Source of the DNA: Actinomycetes bacterium
GTDB lineage: Bacteria > Actinomycetota > Acidimicrobiia > Acidimicrobiales > RAAP-2
Reading direction: 5' to 3'
Length of the DNA stretch: 7,893 bases
Assembly: GCA_021795095.1 (NCBI GenBank)
Contig: JAJYPU010000084.1
Coordinates: forward strand, 1-7,893
This document shows, piece by piece, positions 1 to 7,692 of this stretch. The position numbers were made by a program, and so were the translations under genes. The notes beneath the pieces are model-generated. The model made no database searches. It was not told the DNA's origin and saw nothing but the letters and a program-made list of their open reading frames with translations. Within the stretch, counting starts at the first letter, position 1; each line of letters starts with the position of its first letter.

Positions 1-9
1 TCTAAACAT
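1..9 (-). CDS. Possible first codons of a gene running off the left edge
   Basis: On the minus strand an ATG at positions 9-7 is followed by TTT AGA (Met-Phe-Arg) before the sequence ends. It is preceded by AAAGGA with a 5-nt spacer, an acceptable Shine-Dalgarno sequence, inside an AT-richer stretch (about 1-30) unlike the coding DNA around it. It lies 147 nt downstream of the OppF-like stop codon and in the same direction. The transporter operon still lacks a substrate-binding protein, so this could be that gene or an associated enzyme gene. Only three codons are visible, so the reading frame cannot be tested and the identity is unknown. Confidence 0.25.
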
Positions 10-65
10 ACGCATCCTTTATATTGGTTTCGTCCAGCCGGCTCTCGCCGACGTCTTTATGAACC

Positions 66-108
66 GTGTGGGTCCGTACTACTGACGCGGGGCCGGTTGG
101 ACCCGCGC
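66..108 (-). other. Hairpin-forming sequence downstream of the OppF-like gene
   Basis: Positions 66-75 can pair with 99-108 in a 10-bp stem (two G-U pairs) around a 23-nt loop. An alternative is a 6-bp stem CGCGGG/CCCGCG (86-91 with 102-107). No T-run follows on either strand, so it is not a canonical intrinsic terminator. With the stronger hairpin at 116-141 it makes the 3' trailer of the transporter transcript highly structured. A role in RNA 3'-end stability or termination is inference; GC-rich DNA forms such stems by chance fairly often. Confidence 0.25.
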
Positions 109-115
109 CCTTGCC

Positions 116-141
116 AGCGCTCACCATCAGTGGTGGGCGCT
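116..141 (-). terminator. Strong hairpin just after the OppF-like stop codon
   Basis: Positions 116-126 pair with 131-141 in an 11-bp stem, containing one G-U pair, closed by a 4-nt loop (127-130). It starts 15 nt past the TGA stop of the OppF-like gene. No T-tract follows on the minus strand. It could be a U-tract-less terminator, as proposed for GC-rich actinobacteria, or an mRNA-stabilising 3' hairpin that lets transcription continue into a further gene. The structure is visible; the termination role is not proven. Confidence 0.4.
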
Positions 142-156
142 CGACTGGATGGTCGC

Positions 157-1202
<1,046 letters not shown>

Positions 1203-1206
<4 letters not shown>

Positions 1207-2348
1207 GGCTTCCCCACACTCTGTGGGGCCGACGGCGCGAGGGAGAGCTCGACGGGCACTCGCGACTCGCTCGCAGGGTCAAAGAGCCAGCACGCTACGC
1301 TGCGACCCTCGTCGCCGAGCTCGCACAGCGTCGGGCGCTCACTGAGACAGCGCGCCATGGCGAAGGTGCACCGTGGCGCGAAGCGACAGCCCGTCGGCGG
1401 GTCCGAGAGGTCCGGCGGCGACCCGGGTATCCCAGTCAGCTCGCGGCGCTCGCCGTGCAGCGGCGGGAACGAGTGGAGCAGGCCCAGCGTGTAGGGGTGA
1501 CGTGGCGCCTCGTAGAGCTCGCGCGCACCGGCACGCTCCACAATCGAGCCGGCGTACATGACGGCGATCTCGTCGGCCAACTCTACGAGCAGCGAGAGGT
1601 CGTGGGTGATGAAGATCATCGCGAAGCCGAAGCGCGCGCGCAGCGTGGCCAGCTCGCTGATGATCTCGCGTTGGGTGACCACGTCGAGCGCGGTCGTGGG
1701 CTCGTCCATGATCACGAGTTCCGGGTCCAGGGCGAGGGCGACGGCGATCATCACACGCTGGCGCTGGCCGCCCGAGAGTTCGTGGGGGTAGCGGTCGAGC
1801 CGGTCCTCGGTGAGCCCGACCAGGCGCAGCAACTCGACGGCGCGCGCGCGGCGCTGTGCCTTGCTCATGTCCTTGCGGTGGGTCTTGAGCACCTCGTCGA
1901 ACTCGCGACCGATGCGAAGGACCGGGTTGAGGGCGCTGAGCGCGCTCTGGAGCACGATGGACACGTGAGACCAGCGGACCTTGCGTAGTTCGGACTCAGT
2001 CGCCTCCACGAGGTTGACCGGGGTGACGACCCCGTCGACGTCGGTCGTGTGCAGCAGCACCCGACCGCCGCTGATGAGACCCGGCGCGCGCAGCAGCCGG
2101 GTCATGGCGTAGACGAGGGTCGACTTGCCCGACCCGCTCTCGCCGGCAATGCCGAGCACGCGGGAGCGGTCGAGGCGCAGCGTCACGTCGTCGACGGCGC
2201 GCACCATGCTCGTGCCCACGCCGTAGTCGACGCTGAAGCCCTCGATCTCAAGCACCGGCTCGCGGCTCGTGTCACCGGTCGCGACGGCGCTCGCCGCGAC
2301 GTCAACGACCGCGGTGGGCTCGTGCTCGCGCGGGATCGTGGCGCTCAC
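1203..2348 (-). CDS. ABC transporter ATP-binding protein, OppD/DppD type
   Basis: The 381-residue product is the partner ATPase of the importer. Walker A GESGSGKS is at 69-76, Q-loop Gln134 in LQSALSALNP, signature LSGGQ at 191-195, Walker B VIMDEP with Glu216, D-loop TALD (219-222) and switch His249 in ITHD. The oligo_HPY C-terminus has Cys321, Cys327, Cys334 and Cys353 in the same Cys4 arrangement as the OppF-like partner, plus an extra Cys342. About 30 N-terminal residues precede the conserved ABC fold and look poorly conserved, so the true start could lie further in. However, the GTG start overlaps the OppC-like stop in GTGA, matching the other junctions, and was kept. The predicted product is a cytosolic, membrane-associated subunit dimerising with the OppF-like protein. 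Confidence 0.93.
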
Positions 2349-3304
2349 TTCGCCACCGCGCCCGTCGCTCGACGTGACGAGGACGTCGTGCGCAGGACCG
2401 GCGTGACGCCGAGCCGCGCTCGGCGCGCCAGACCAAGTTGACGGCGCTGGCGGGCCGTCAGGCCGGCCGCGCGCAGCCGCGGGTTGATGAACTCGTCAAT
2501 CCCAAAGTTGACGAGCGCGAGCCCCGTGCCCACGAGCGCGATGCAGATGCCCGGCGGCACGAACCAGTACCACTCATTCGACAGGGGCGCGTTGTTCGCC
2601 TGAGCCCAGTAGAGCATGGTGCCCCAGTTCCAGGTCGCGGTGCTCGTCAGCCCGATGTAGGCGAGGGTGACGTAGGCCCCGATCGAGTACAGCACCGTGA
2701 AAAGCAGCGAAGACGCGAGCACCGGCAGGAGGTTCGGGGCGATCTCGCTGAACATGATGCGCCGGCGCGACTCGCCGATGATCCGCGCCGCCTCGACGAA
2801 GTCACGGTTGCGCAACGACATCGTCTGGGCACGCAGCACCCGCGCGCCCCACGCCCAGCCGGTGAGGCTGATGATGAGGCCGATGACGAACTCATTCGAG
2901 CGGCTGTTGACCGGCAGGTAGCTGTCGATGACGATGAGCAGCGGCACCCCCGGGATGGCGAGAAAGACGTTGGAAAGCAGCGTGAGCCCGTCGTCGGGCA
3001 CGCCGCCCAGGTAGCCCGCCGAGATGCCGATGGTCATTGACAGCAGGGTCGCGACGAGGCCCGCCACGAGGGCGACGACCATCGTGGCGCGCGCGCCGAC
3101 GAGCAGCTGGGAGAAGATGTCCTGGCCGAGGCTCGTCGTGCCGAGCCAGTGGTGCGCAGACGGCGTGAGCAGCGCCGTGAAGGCGGTCGAACTCGGGTTG
3201 TAAGGCGCGAGCCACGGCCCGATCACGGTCAGCACGATGAAGAACCCGAGGATCCCGAGCCCGAGGATCACCTTGGGCGAACGCGGCAGCGCGAGCCCTC
3301 TCAT
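2345..3304 (-). CDS. ABC transporter permease, OppC/DppC type
   Basis: This 319-residue integral membrane permease forms half of the translocation channel. The N-terminus has a short cytosolic tail, a first membrane helix at about 12-30, then the OppC-type periplasmic block WLGTTSLGQDIFSQLLVGAR (53-72). Further hydrophobic helices lie near 74-97, 110-127, 137-153, 193-215 and 248-267. The EAA coupling loop, which docks on the ATPases, begins EAARIIG at 171 and runs to about 194 (IAPNLLP). A tryptophan-rich loop sits around 225-247. After the usual INPRLR ending (273-278) there are 41 more residues with nine Arg and one Lys and no acidic residue, longer than typical for the family. The ATG start overlaps the OppB-like stop in ATGA. 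Partner of the OppB-like permease; substrate unknown. Confidence 0.92.
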   Translation of the reverse strand: MRGLALPRSPKVILGLGILGFFIVLTVIGPWLAPYNPSSTAFTALLTPSAHHWLGTTSLGQDIFSQLLVGARATMVVALVAGLVATLLSMTIGISAGYLGGVPDDGLTLLSNVFLAIPGVPLLIVIDSYLPVNSRSNEFVIGLIISLTGWAWGARVLRAQTMSLRNRDFVEAARIIGESRRRIMFSEIAPNLLPVLASSLLFTVLYSIGAYVTLAYIGLTSTATWNWGTMLYWAQANNAPLSNEWYWFVPPGICIALVGTGLALVNFGIDEFINPRLRAAGLTARQRRQLGLARRARLGVTPVLRTTSSSRRATGAVAK

Positions 3305-4281
3305 ACCGCGGCCTCACTGCGGGTGCGCGGGTCTAGGACCAGGTAGACGACGTCGGCGATCAGGTTCGCCGCGAGCACGGTCAGGGTGATCACGAGGAAG
3401 ATCCCCTGGATGAGCGGATAGTCCTCGTTCAAGACCGCCTGGAGCAGCAGGTCGCCCACACCGGGGTAGTTGAAGACGAGTTCGACCAAGAGAGCCCCCG
3501 AGACCACGAGACCGATGGCGAGCGAGAGGTTCGCGATGCTGGGAAGGACCGCGTTGCGCGCAGCGTGGGCGATGACCTTGCGCCGGGGCAGGCCCTTCGC
3601 GACGGCCATGAGCACGAAGTCCTCGCCGATCATCGTGATCATCATGTTGCGCATCCCGAGCATCCAGCCCGCGATCGAGCTCATGACGATGGAGATGACG
3701 GGCAGCTCGCCGTAGCGCAGCACGCTCGCGATGAACGTCCAGTTCCAGCCCGGCGTGGCGCTCTGGCTGTAGGCCCCGAGCACCGGGAACCAGTGCAGGT
3801 TACTGCCGAAGACGAGCAGCATCACGGTGCCGAGGAAGAAGTAGGGGACGGCCTGGAAGAAGGTGGCGGTCGGGATCAGGCTGTCGAACCTCGAGCCACG
3901 GGTCCAGCCGAGCAGGGCGCCGGCCAGGGTGCCGAGCACGAAACTGACGATCGTCGAGATCCCAATCAGGCCGATGGTCCACGGCACCGATTCGCGAAGG
4001 ATCGAGCTCACGGGCGCACCGAGGGTGATCGAGACACCGAGGTTGCCGTGGAAGAGCTGGCCGAGGTACGTGAAGTACTGCGCGACGATGCCCTGCTTGA
4101 ACCCCATGCCGAAGGAGAGGCGGATGGCGCGGATCTCGGCGGGGGTGACCTGACTGGTGATCTTGCCGATCAACGTCTGGACGGGGTTGCCGGGCATCAG
4201 CCGGGGCAGGATGAAGTTGGCGGTCACGGCGACCCACGCCGTGAGCAGGTACAGCCCGAGGCGACGCGCAACGATCCTCAC
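3301..4281 (-). CDS. ABC transporter permease, OppB/DppB type
   Basis: The 326-residue product is the second channel-forming permease. It shows the OppB layout: first membrane helix at about 9-27 ending in PRLMPGNP, a large external segment (about 30-95) including FGNLGVS-like HGNLGVSI (78-85), then membrane helices near 101-125, 137-158, 193-215, 250-270 and 290-315. The cytosolic EAA loop is EDFVLMAVAKGLPRRKV (220-236) followed by ARNAVLP (241-247). The conserved NYPGVGDLLLQAV block follows at 271-283, and the chain ends in the characteristic DPRTR (317-321). Length is normal for the family. The GTG start lies inside the 4-nt overlap GTGA with the lacI-type gene, so translation is likely coupled to the repressor. 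Family assignment is firm; substrate is not determinable from sequence alone. Confidence 0.92.
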   Translation of the reverse strand: MRIVARRLGLYLLTAWVAVTANFILPRLMPGNPVQTLIGKITSQVTPAEIRAIRLSFGMGFKQGIVAQYFTYLGQLFHGNLGVSITLGAPVSSILRESVPWTIGLIGISTIVSFVLGTLAGALLGWTRGSRFDSLIPTATFFQAVPYFFLGTVMLLVFGSNLHWFPVLGAYSQSATPGWNWTFIASVLRYGELPVISIVMSSIAGWMLGMRNMMITMIGEDFVLMAVAKGLPRRKVIAHAARNAVLPSIANLSLAIGLVVSGALLVELVFNYPGVGDLLLQAVLNEDYPLIQGIFLVITLTVLAANLIADVVYLVLDPRTRSEAAV

Positions 4282-5387
4282 GACACGACCCCCGCGATGC
4301 GTCGTTCGTGGTTGCCGAGGGGGGCCTTGGCCTCAACGTCCTCGACGCAGCCGCAGCTCGCGCGCACGATCAGCTCGGTCGGCAGCACGATGGTGGGCTT
4401 CTCGCCTTCGGGGTCGTCGAGCAGTGCGACCAGGGCGTCGACCGCGACCTCCCCGAGGATGCTGCCAGACTGGCGGATCGTGGTGAGCGACGGGTTGAAG
4501 TAACGGGTGAGCGAGATGTCGTCGAAACCCGTCACGGCCACGTCCTCGGGTACCTTGATCCCGCGCGCGCCGAGGGCGTAGATGACACCGACTGCGGTCT
4601 GGTCGTTCGCACACGCGAAGGCCTGCGGCAGCGGCCGGTCGAGCGTGAGACGCTCTTGCATCACGGCCTCGCCGCCCGCCGAGGTCCAGTCGGACTCGAG
4701 GATGTCGACCGGGTCCACGGTCGCGCCGAGCTCGGTGATGGCATCGAGGAAAGCGTTCGTGCGCGCCACACTGTCGGGGCTCTCCTTGGAACCGGTCACG
4801 AAGCCGACGCTTTGGATGCCGTGGGCCGTGACGAGGTGCGCGGCGAGGTCGCGCATGGCCTGTTCGTTGTCGACGCGCACGGTCGCCGCCGAGGGGAAGT
4901 CGCCCCGACCCGACAAGAGCACGATCGGGATCTTCTTGGACAGGTACGCCACGTCCTCGTCCTTCAACACCCGATCGAGCAGGATCAGCCCGTCGACCGT
5001 GCCCGTAAGGTTGAGCAGCGAGGACATGTTCGAAGGGTGGCTGTCGTCCGAACTGCTCAACAGCAGCGAGAAGCCGTGTTGGGCGGCGCGGGTCTCGGCG
5101 CCGCGAATCACGATGTCGGTGTAGAGCAGGCTCGCCTCCTCAACCCCGAGCACGCCGCTGTCGACGCCCGCGCGCATGAAGACCAGTCCGAGGATCCAGC
5201 GCTTGCCGCTCGAGAGCCCGCGCGCTACCGAGTTGGGGACGAACTCGAGCTCCTCCATCGCGGCGAGGACCCGCTCGCGGGTCTCGGGTCGCACCGAGTC
5301 GAGGGCGTTGATCGCCCGGCTCACCGTGGCGATGGAGACACCGGCGCGGGCGGCGACGTCGTAGATCGTCGCTGGCGAATCGACCAT
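4278..5387 (-). CDS. LacI/GalR-family transcriptional repressor
   Basis: This 369-residue DNA-binding regulator probably represses its own operon until a small ligand binds. The N-terminal helix-turn-helix TIYDVAARAGVSIATVSRAI spans residues 7-26, followed by the hinge-helix segment VPNSVARGLSS (50-60). The periplasmic-binding-protein-like sensor domain fills the rest, with the family blocks CANDQTAVGVIYALG (259-273), VPEDVAVTGFDDI (279-291) and LPTELIVRASC (335-345). A 24-residue tail follows the usual end. An in-frame GTG at 5411 would add eight residues but has no Shine-Dalgarno sequence and almost abuts the operators. The ATG at 5387 is preceded by AGGGGGAG and was chosen. The stop overlaps the OppB-like start. 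Two matching operators lie 30-62 nt upstream. The effector is unknown, but co-transcription with the importer suggests it is the imported compound or a derivative. Confidence 0.93.
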   Translation of the reverse strand: MVDSPATIYDVAARAGVSIATVSRAINALDSVRPETRERVLAAMEELEFVPNSVARGLSSGKRWILGLVFMRAGVDSGVLGVEEASLLYTDIVIRGAETRAAQHGFSLLLSSSDDSHPSNMSSLLNLTGTVDGLILLDRVLKDEDVAYLSKKIPIVLLSGRGDFPSAATVRVDNEQAMRDLAAHLVTAHGIQSVGFVTGSKESPDSVARTNAFLDAITELGATVDPVDILESDWTSAGGEAVMQERLTLDRPLPQAFACANDQTAVGVIYALGARGIKVPEDVAVTGFDDISLTRYFNPSLTTIRQSGSILGEVAVDALVALLDDPEGEKPTIVLPTELIVRASCGCVEDVEAKAPLGNHERRIAGVVS

Positions 5388-5389
5388 GT

Positions 5390-5397
5390 CTCCCCCT
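5390..5397 (-). promoter_or_regulatory. Ribosome binding site fixing the repressor start
   Basis: On the minus strand AGGGGGAG lies two bases before the ATG at 5387, with the GGGG core about 5 nt away. The competing GTG at 5411 has no purine-rich sequence before it, so this site favours the 369-residue form over the 377-residue form. Confidence 0.6.
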
Positions 5398-5417
5398 GAC
5401 TGCGCTATCACCGCGAA

Positions 5418-5431
5418 TGTAACCGCTTACA
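5418..5431. promoter_or_regulatory. LacI-type operator, copy proximal to the gene
   Basis: TGTAACCGCTTACA is an inverted repeat TGTAA-N-CG-N-TTACA with the central CpG typical of LacI/GalR-family operators; only the two N positions break the symmetry. It lies 30 nt upstream of the repressor ATG and just downstream of the predicted transcription start, a position suited to blocking transcription initiation or early elongation. Confidence 0.75.
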
Positions 5432-5435
5432 ACGA

Positions 5436-5449
5436 TGTAACCGCTTACA
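5436..5449. promoter_or_regulatory. LacI-type operator, copy touching the -10 element
   Basis: This is an identical 14-bp TGTAACCGCTTACA, 18 bp upstream of the other copy in the direction of the promoter. Its last base (5449) is also the last base of the predicted -10 hexamer, and the expected transcription start (about 5442) falls within it. Repressor bound here should exclude RNA polymerase. Confidence 0.75.
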
Positions 5450-5477
5450 ACGTAGTGACGTCAACGGGTCCTGTCAA
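5449..5477 (-). promoter_or_regulatory. Predicted sigma-70-type promoter of the repressor-transporter operon
   Basis: On the minus strand a perfect -35 TTGACA (5477-5472) is followed after exactly 17 bp by TACGTT (5454-5449), which fits the TAnnnT -10 pattern of primary sigma factors. The expected start near 5442 gives a leader of roughly 55 nt before the repressor ATG. A second -35-like TTGACG (5464-5459) lacks an equally good -10. The operators overlap the start region, supporting a regulated promoter. Confidence 0.65.
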
Positions 5478-5545
5478 GCCACTGCTTGGGGATTCTTTCA
5501 CGAGCGCCTACGTTCGAGCACGCCCGTAGACACCGCGTCGCGGCG

Positions 5546-7072
5546 TCAGCCCTGACGCATCGAACCCTCGCGGATGAAGCGCGCGTGCCAGGACAGCGAC
5601 TCTTCGAGCAGGTGTGGCGTGTGCTTGCCCGAGGGCGCCGCACTCGCGCGGTCGAAGTAGTCCTGGAGCATCGGACGGTAGTCAGGGTGGGCGCACTGGT
5701 CGATGATCTTCTGAGCGCGACGTCGCGGCGCGAGGCCGCGCAGGTCGGCGACGCCCTGCTCGGTGATGATGACGTGCACGTCGTGCTCAGTGTGGTCCAC
5801 GTGGCTCACCATCGGCACGATCGAGGAGATCGCGCCGCCCTTGGCCGTCGAGGGCGTGAGGAACATCGCGATGTAGGCGTTGCGCGCAAAGTCGCCCGAG
5901 CCGCCGATGCCGTTCATGATGCTCGTTCCCATGACGTGGGTCGAGTTGATGTTGCCATAGATGTCGGCCTCGATCGCGCCGTTCATCGCGAGGCAACCGA
6001 GTCGGCGAATGACCTCGGGGTGATTGCTGATCTCCTGGGGCCGCAAGATGATCCGGTCGCGGTACTCGGCGATGTTCTCGTGCAGGTCGGCCGCGCCCTC
6101 CTCGCTCAGCGAGAACGCCGTCGCCGAGATCGACTCCATGGTGCCCGATTGCAAGAGCGCCAGCATGCCGTCCTGGATCACTTCGGTGTAGGCGGTGAGG
6201 GGACGGAACGGCCCCCCGTCGAGCCCGCGCAGCACGGCGTTGGCGATATTGCCGACCCCGGACTGCAGCGGCAGTAGCGCCGCGGGTAGACGGTCGCGCT
6301 TCACCTCGTGGGCGAGGAACTCCAAGAGGTGCTGGGCGATCAGCTGGGAGTTCTCGTCGACAGGCTTGAACACGGTGTTGCGGTCCGGCGCGTTGGTCTC
6401 CACGACGGCCACGATCTTCTCGGGTGGGCAGTGCAGGTAGGGGACGCCGATGCGGTCCGAGGCCGAGACGATCTGGATGGGCTTGCGATGGGGCGGCAGC
6501 GCGGTGCCGTAGTAGACATCGTGCATCCCCTCGAAGGCCGCGGGCTGCCAGGCGTTCACCTCGAGGATGACCCGGTCAGCCTGGTCGATCCATGTTTTGT
6601 TGTTGCCGACCGAGGACGACGGGATGAGCTCGCCCTCGGCGGTGACGCCGGCCACCTCGACCACGGCGACGTCGAGGTGCCCAAAAGCACCCTCCCACAC
6701 CATCTGGGCGACGTGGGAGAGGTGCAGGTCCAGGTAGTCCACCAGTCCGGCGTTGATCTTCGCGCGACTGACCGGGTCCGACTGATAGGGCATGCGCAGG
6801 TCGATCGCGTCGACGGCCGCGAGCGCCCCGTCGAGTTCGGGGGCCGTCGACGCACCGGTCCACACACTCACCGCGAAGCGATTACCCCGAGCGGCGGCGT
6901 CCTCGACGCGACGCACCAGCGCTCCGGGCACCTCCTTCGGGTAACCCGCTCCCGTGAAGCCGCTCATGCCGACGTTGTCACCTGGTCGGATGAACTGGGC
7001 CGCGTCTTCGGGTGTCATAACCCGTTGTGCGATTGAGGCGTTCTGGATACGAGGCTGGTCCGCTGGGGTCAC
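5546..7072 (-). CDS. Acetyl-CoA hydrolase/succinate:CoA-transferase family protein
   Basis: The 508-residue protein belongs to the class I CoA-transferase group with succinate:acetate and propionyl-CoA:succinate transferases and so-called acetyl-CoA hydrolases. It should move CoA between short-chain acids through a glutamyl-CoA thioester in the cytosol. The catalytic glutamate is probably Glu297 in AYTEVIQDGML. Glycine-rich family blocks are GMSGFTGAGYPKEVP (35-49), QSGVGNIANAVL (270-281) and MNGIGGSGDFARNA (386-399), with ITEQGVADLRGL at 436-447. Length matches the family. An in-frame TAG four codons upstream bounds the start. GTG at 7072 keeps the conserved N-terminal block RIQNASIAQRVM; the ATG at 7018 would remove it. 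There is no good Shine-Dalgarno sequence. It is transcribed toward the repressor operon but separated by 158 nt and that operon's promoter. Exact acyl specificity is uncertain. Confidence 0.92.
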   Translation of the reverse strand: MTPADQPRIQNASIAQRVMTPEDAAQFIRPGDNVGMSGFTGAGYPKEVPGALVRRVEDAAARGNRFAVSVWTGASTAPELDGALAAVDAIDLRMPYQSDPVSRAKINAGLVDYLDLHLSHVAQMVWEGAFGHLDVAVVEVAGVTAEGELIPSSSVGNNKTWIDQADRVILEVNAWQPAAFEGMHDVYYGTALPPHRKPIQIVSASDRIGVPYLHCPPEKIVAVVETNAPDRNTVFKPVDENSQLIAQHLLEFLAHEVKRDRLPAALLPLQSGVGNIANAVLRGLDGGPFRPLTAYTEVIQDGMLALLQSGTMESISATAFSLSEEGAADLHENIAEYRDRIILRPQEISNHPEVIRRLGCLAMNGAIEADIYGNINSTHVMGTSIMNGIGGSGDFARNAYIAMFLTPSTAKGGAISSIVPMVSHVDHTEHDVHVIITEQGVADLRGLAPRRRAQKIIDQCAHPDYRPMLQDYFDRASAAPSGKHTPHLLEESLSWHARFIREGSMRQG

Positions 7073-7078
7073 TTGGAG

Positions 7079-7084
7079 AGCCTA
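7079..7084 (-). promoter_or_regulatory. Possible -10 element of a leaderless CoA-transferase transcript
   Basis: TAGGCT on the minus strand fits TAnnnT and ends six bases before the GTG start at 7072. That is the spacing expected if transcription begins at the start codon. The gene also lacks a recognisable Shine-Dalgarno sequence, consistent with leaderless translation, which is common in actinobacteria. No convincing -35 hexamer is seen 16-18 bp upstream, so confidence is limited. Confidence 0.3.
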
Positions 7085-7266
7085 ACGCCGCGTGTTGGGC
7101 CGACTTTTCAGCCTCATTGGCCTGTCGACGAGCCAGTCAACACAAAGAAACCTCTCAATCTTCGAGTGCGTTTCGTGTCTCGTTCCTCCCTATGGTGTGC
7201 ACTCAGCGGGGCGTGCATTCCAGTCACTAGACAAGTGGCGCATCATGACCCGTCAAGGGGGGAAGT

Positions 7267-7608
7267 ATGGGAGTGACGCACGAGGACGCAACGATCTTCA
7301 TGGAGCTCGTTCGCTGGACCACCGAGCTCGGACTCAGCGCAGCGCTGGCGGAGATCTACGCCGATGACTTCAATCCCGCCGACGGCTCAGTCGAGAGTGA
7401 GGCGGTGCGCAAGGTGCTCATGTTCGGTGAGACCGCGGGCACCCTCGTCAAGCACAACGTGCTCGCCTGGGATCTGCTCAGCGACTTGTTCTGGGTCGAG
7501 GGGATGTGGGACAAGGTGAGCGCGCACGCCCGATTCATCCGTGATCGATACGGCGACCCACGCCTCTACGAGCACTTCGAGTCGCTGGCCGCTCGCGCCA
7601 CCGTCTAA
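7267..7608 (+). CDS. Small uncharacterised helical protein, possibly DUF4760-like
   Basis: This 113-residue protein has no signal peptide and no membrane segment, so it is probably cytosolic. The sequence is acidic and rich in aromatic and leucine residues with helix-favouring composition. Notable segments are FMELVRWTTELGL (11-23), KVLMFGETAGTLVKHNVLAWDLLSDLFW (from 49), and a C-terminal DPRLYEHFESLAAR. This pattern resembles small proteins I recall under DUF4760, but that match is from memory. The ATG at 7267 is preceded by GGGGGGA three bases away, which supports the start. It reads away from the CoA-transferase and ends just before a strong hairpin. No catalytic motif is visible, so no function is proposed. 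Confidence 0.8.
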   Translation: MGVTHEDATIFMELVRWTTELGLSAALAEIYADDFNPADGSVESEAVRKVLMFGETAGTLVKHNVLAWDLLSDLFWVEGMWDKVSAHARFIRDRYGDPRLYEHFESLAARATV

Positions 7609-7615
7609 CGCCATG

Positions 7616-7690
7616 CGTCGGACCCGCGCACGAGGGTCGAGTCGGGCACCGGCGAGAAGTCGTCGGTGCCCGGCGCGGGTAGGTCCGTCG
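7616..7690 (+). other. Extended hairpin between the small protein and MFS genes
   Basis: The core is a 14-bp stem (7641-7654 with 7661-7674, two G-U pairs) with a 6-nt loop. A second helix ACCCGC/GCGGGT (7622-7627 with 7675-7680) stacks directly below on the 3' side with a 13-nt bulge on the 5' side. A third arm, CGTCGGAC against GTCCGTCG (7616-7623 with 7683-7690, one mismatch), could extend or compete with it. It starts 8 nt after the upstream stop. No T-tract follows on either strand. It may be a terminator, an attenuator or a leader for the MFS gene; no known riboswitch class was recognised. Confidence 0.45.
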
Positions 7691-7692
7691 CG

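Larger units (their letters stand above)
5417..5452. repeat. Perfect tandem 18-bp direct repeat carrying two operators
   Basis: ATGTAACCGCTTACAACG occurs twice without interruption (5417-5434 and 5435-5452). Each unit contains one LacI-type operator half-palindrome pair. The 18-bp period is close to two helical turns, so two repressor dimers would sit on roughly the same face of the DNA. The repeat is directly visible; regulatory use is inferred. Confidence 0.9.

Noticed and set aside
3565..4503. Plus-strand open frame of 312 codons antisense to the OppB-like gene
   Set aside because: The product is almost entirely charged residues mirroring hydrophobic permease codons, with no recognisable motif; it also crosses the repressor/permease junction.
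4308..5399. Long plus-strand open frame of 363 codons antisense to the repressor gene
   Set aside because: It lies wholly opposite a convincing LacI-family gene, its translation is low-complexity (rich in Arg, Glu, Val, Asp, His) with no domain, and such frames are expected by codon periodicity in GC-rich DNA.
5409..5411. GTG at 5411 as the repressor start
   Set aside because: It lacks a Shine-Dalgarno sequence, lies six bases from the operator repeat, and adds residues not typical of the family; the ATG at 5387 has a strong ribosome binding site.
5456..5463. TGACGTCA palindrome upstream of the operators
   Set aside because: It falls inside the promoter spacer, is only 8 bp and occurs once; no reason to call it a second regulator site.
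5531..5545. Small hairpin just after the CoA-transferase stop as a terminator
   Set aside because: The stem is only 6 bp with a 3-nt loop and one G-U pair, and no T-tract follows; common by chance in CG-rich DNA.
5486..6277. Plus-strand open frame of 263 codons antisense to the CoA-transferase
   Set aside because: It has no domain, biased composition and full overlap with a strongly supported enzyme gene; treated as a shadow frame.
7191..7196. TATGGT as a -10 element for the small plus-strand gene
   Set aside because: It fits TAnnnT, but no -35-like hexamer lies 16-18 bp upstream, and it is 71 nt from the start; too weak to annotate.
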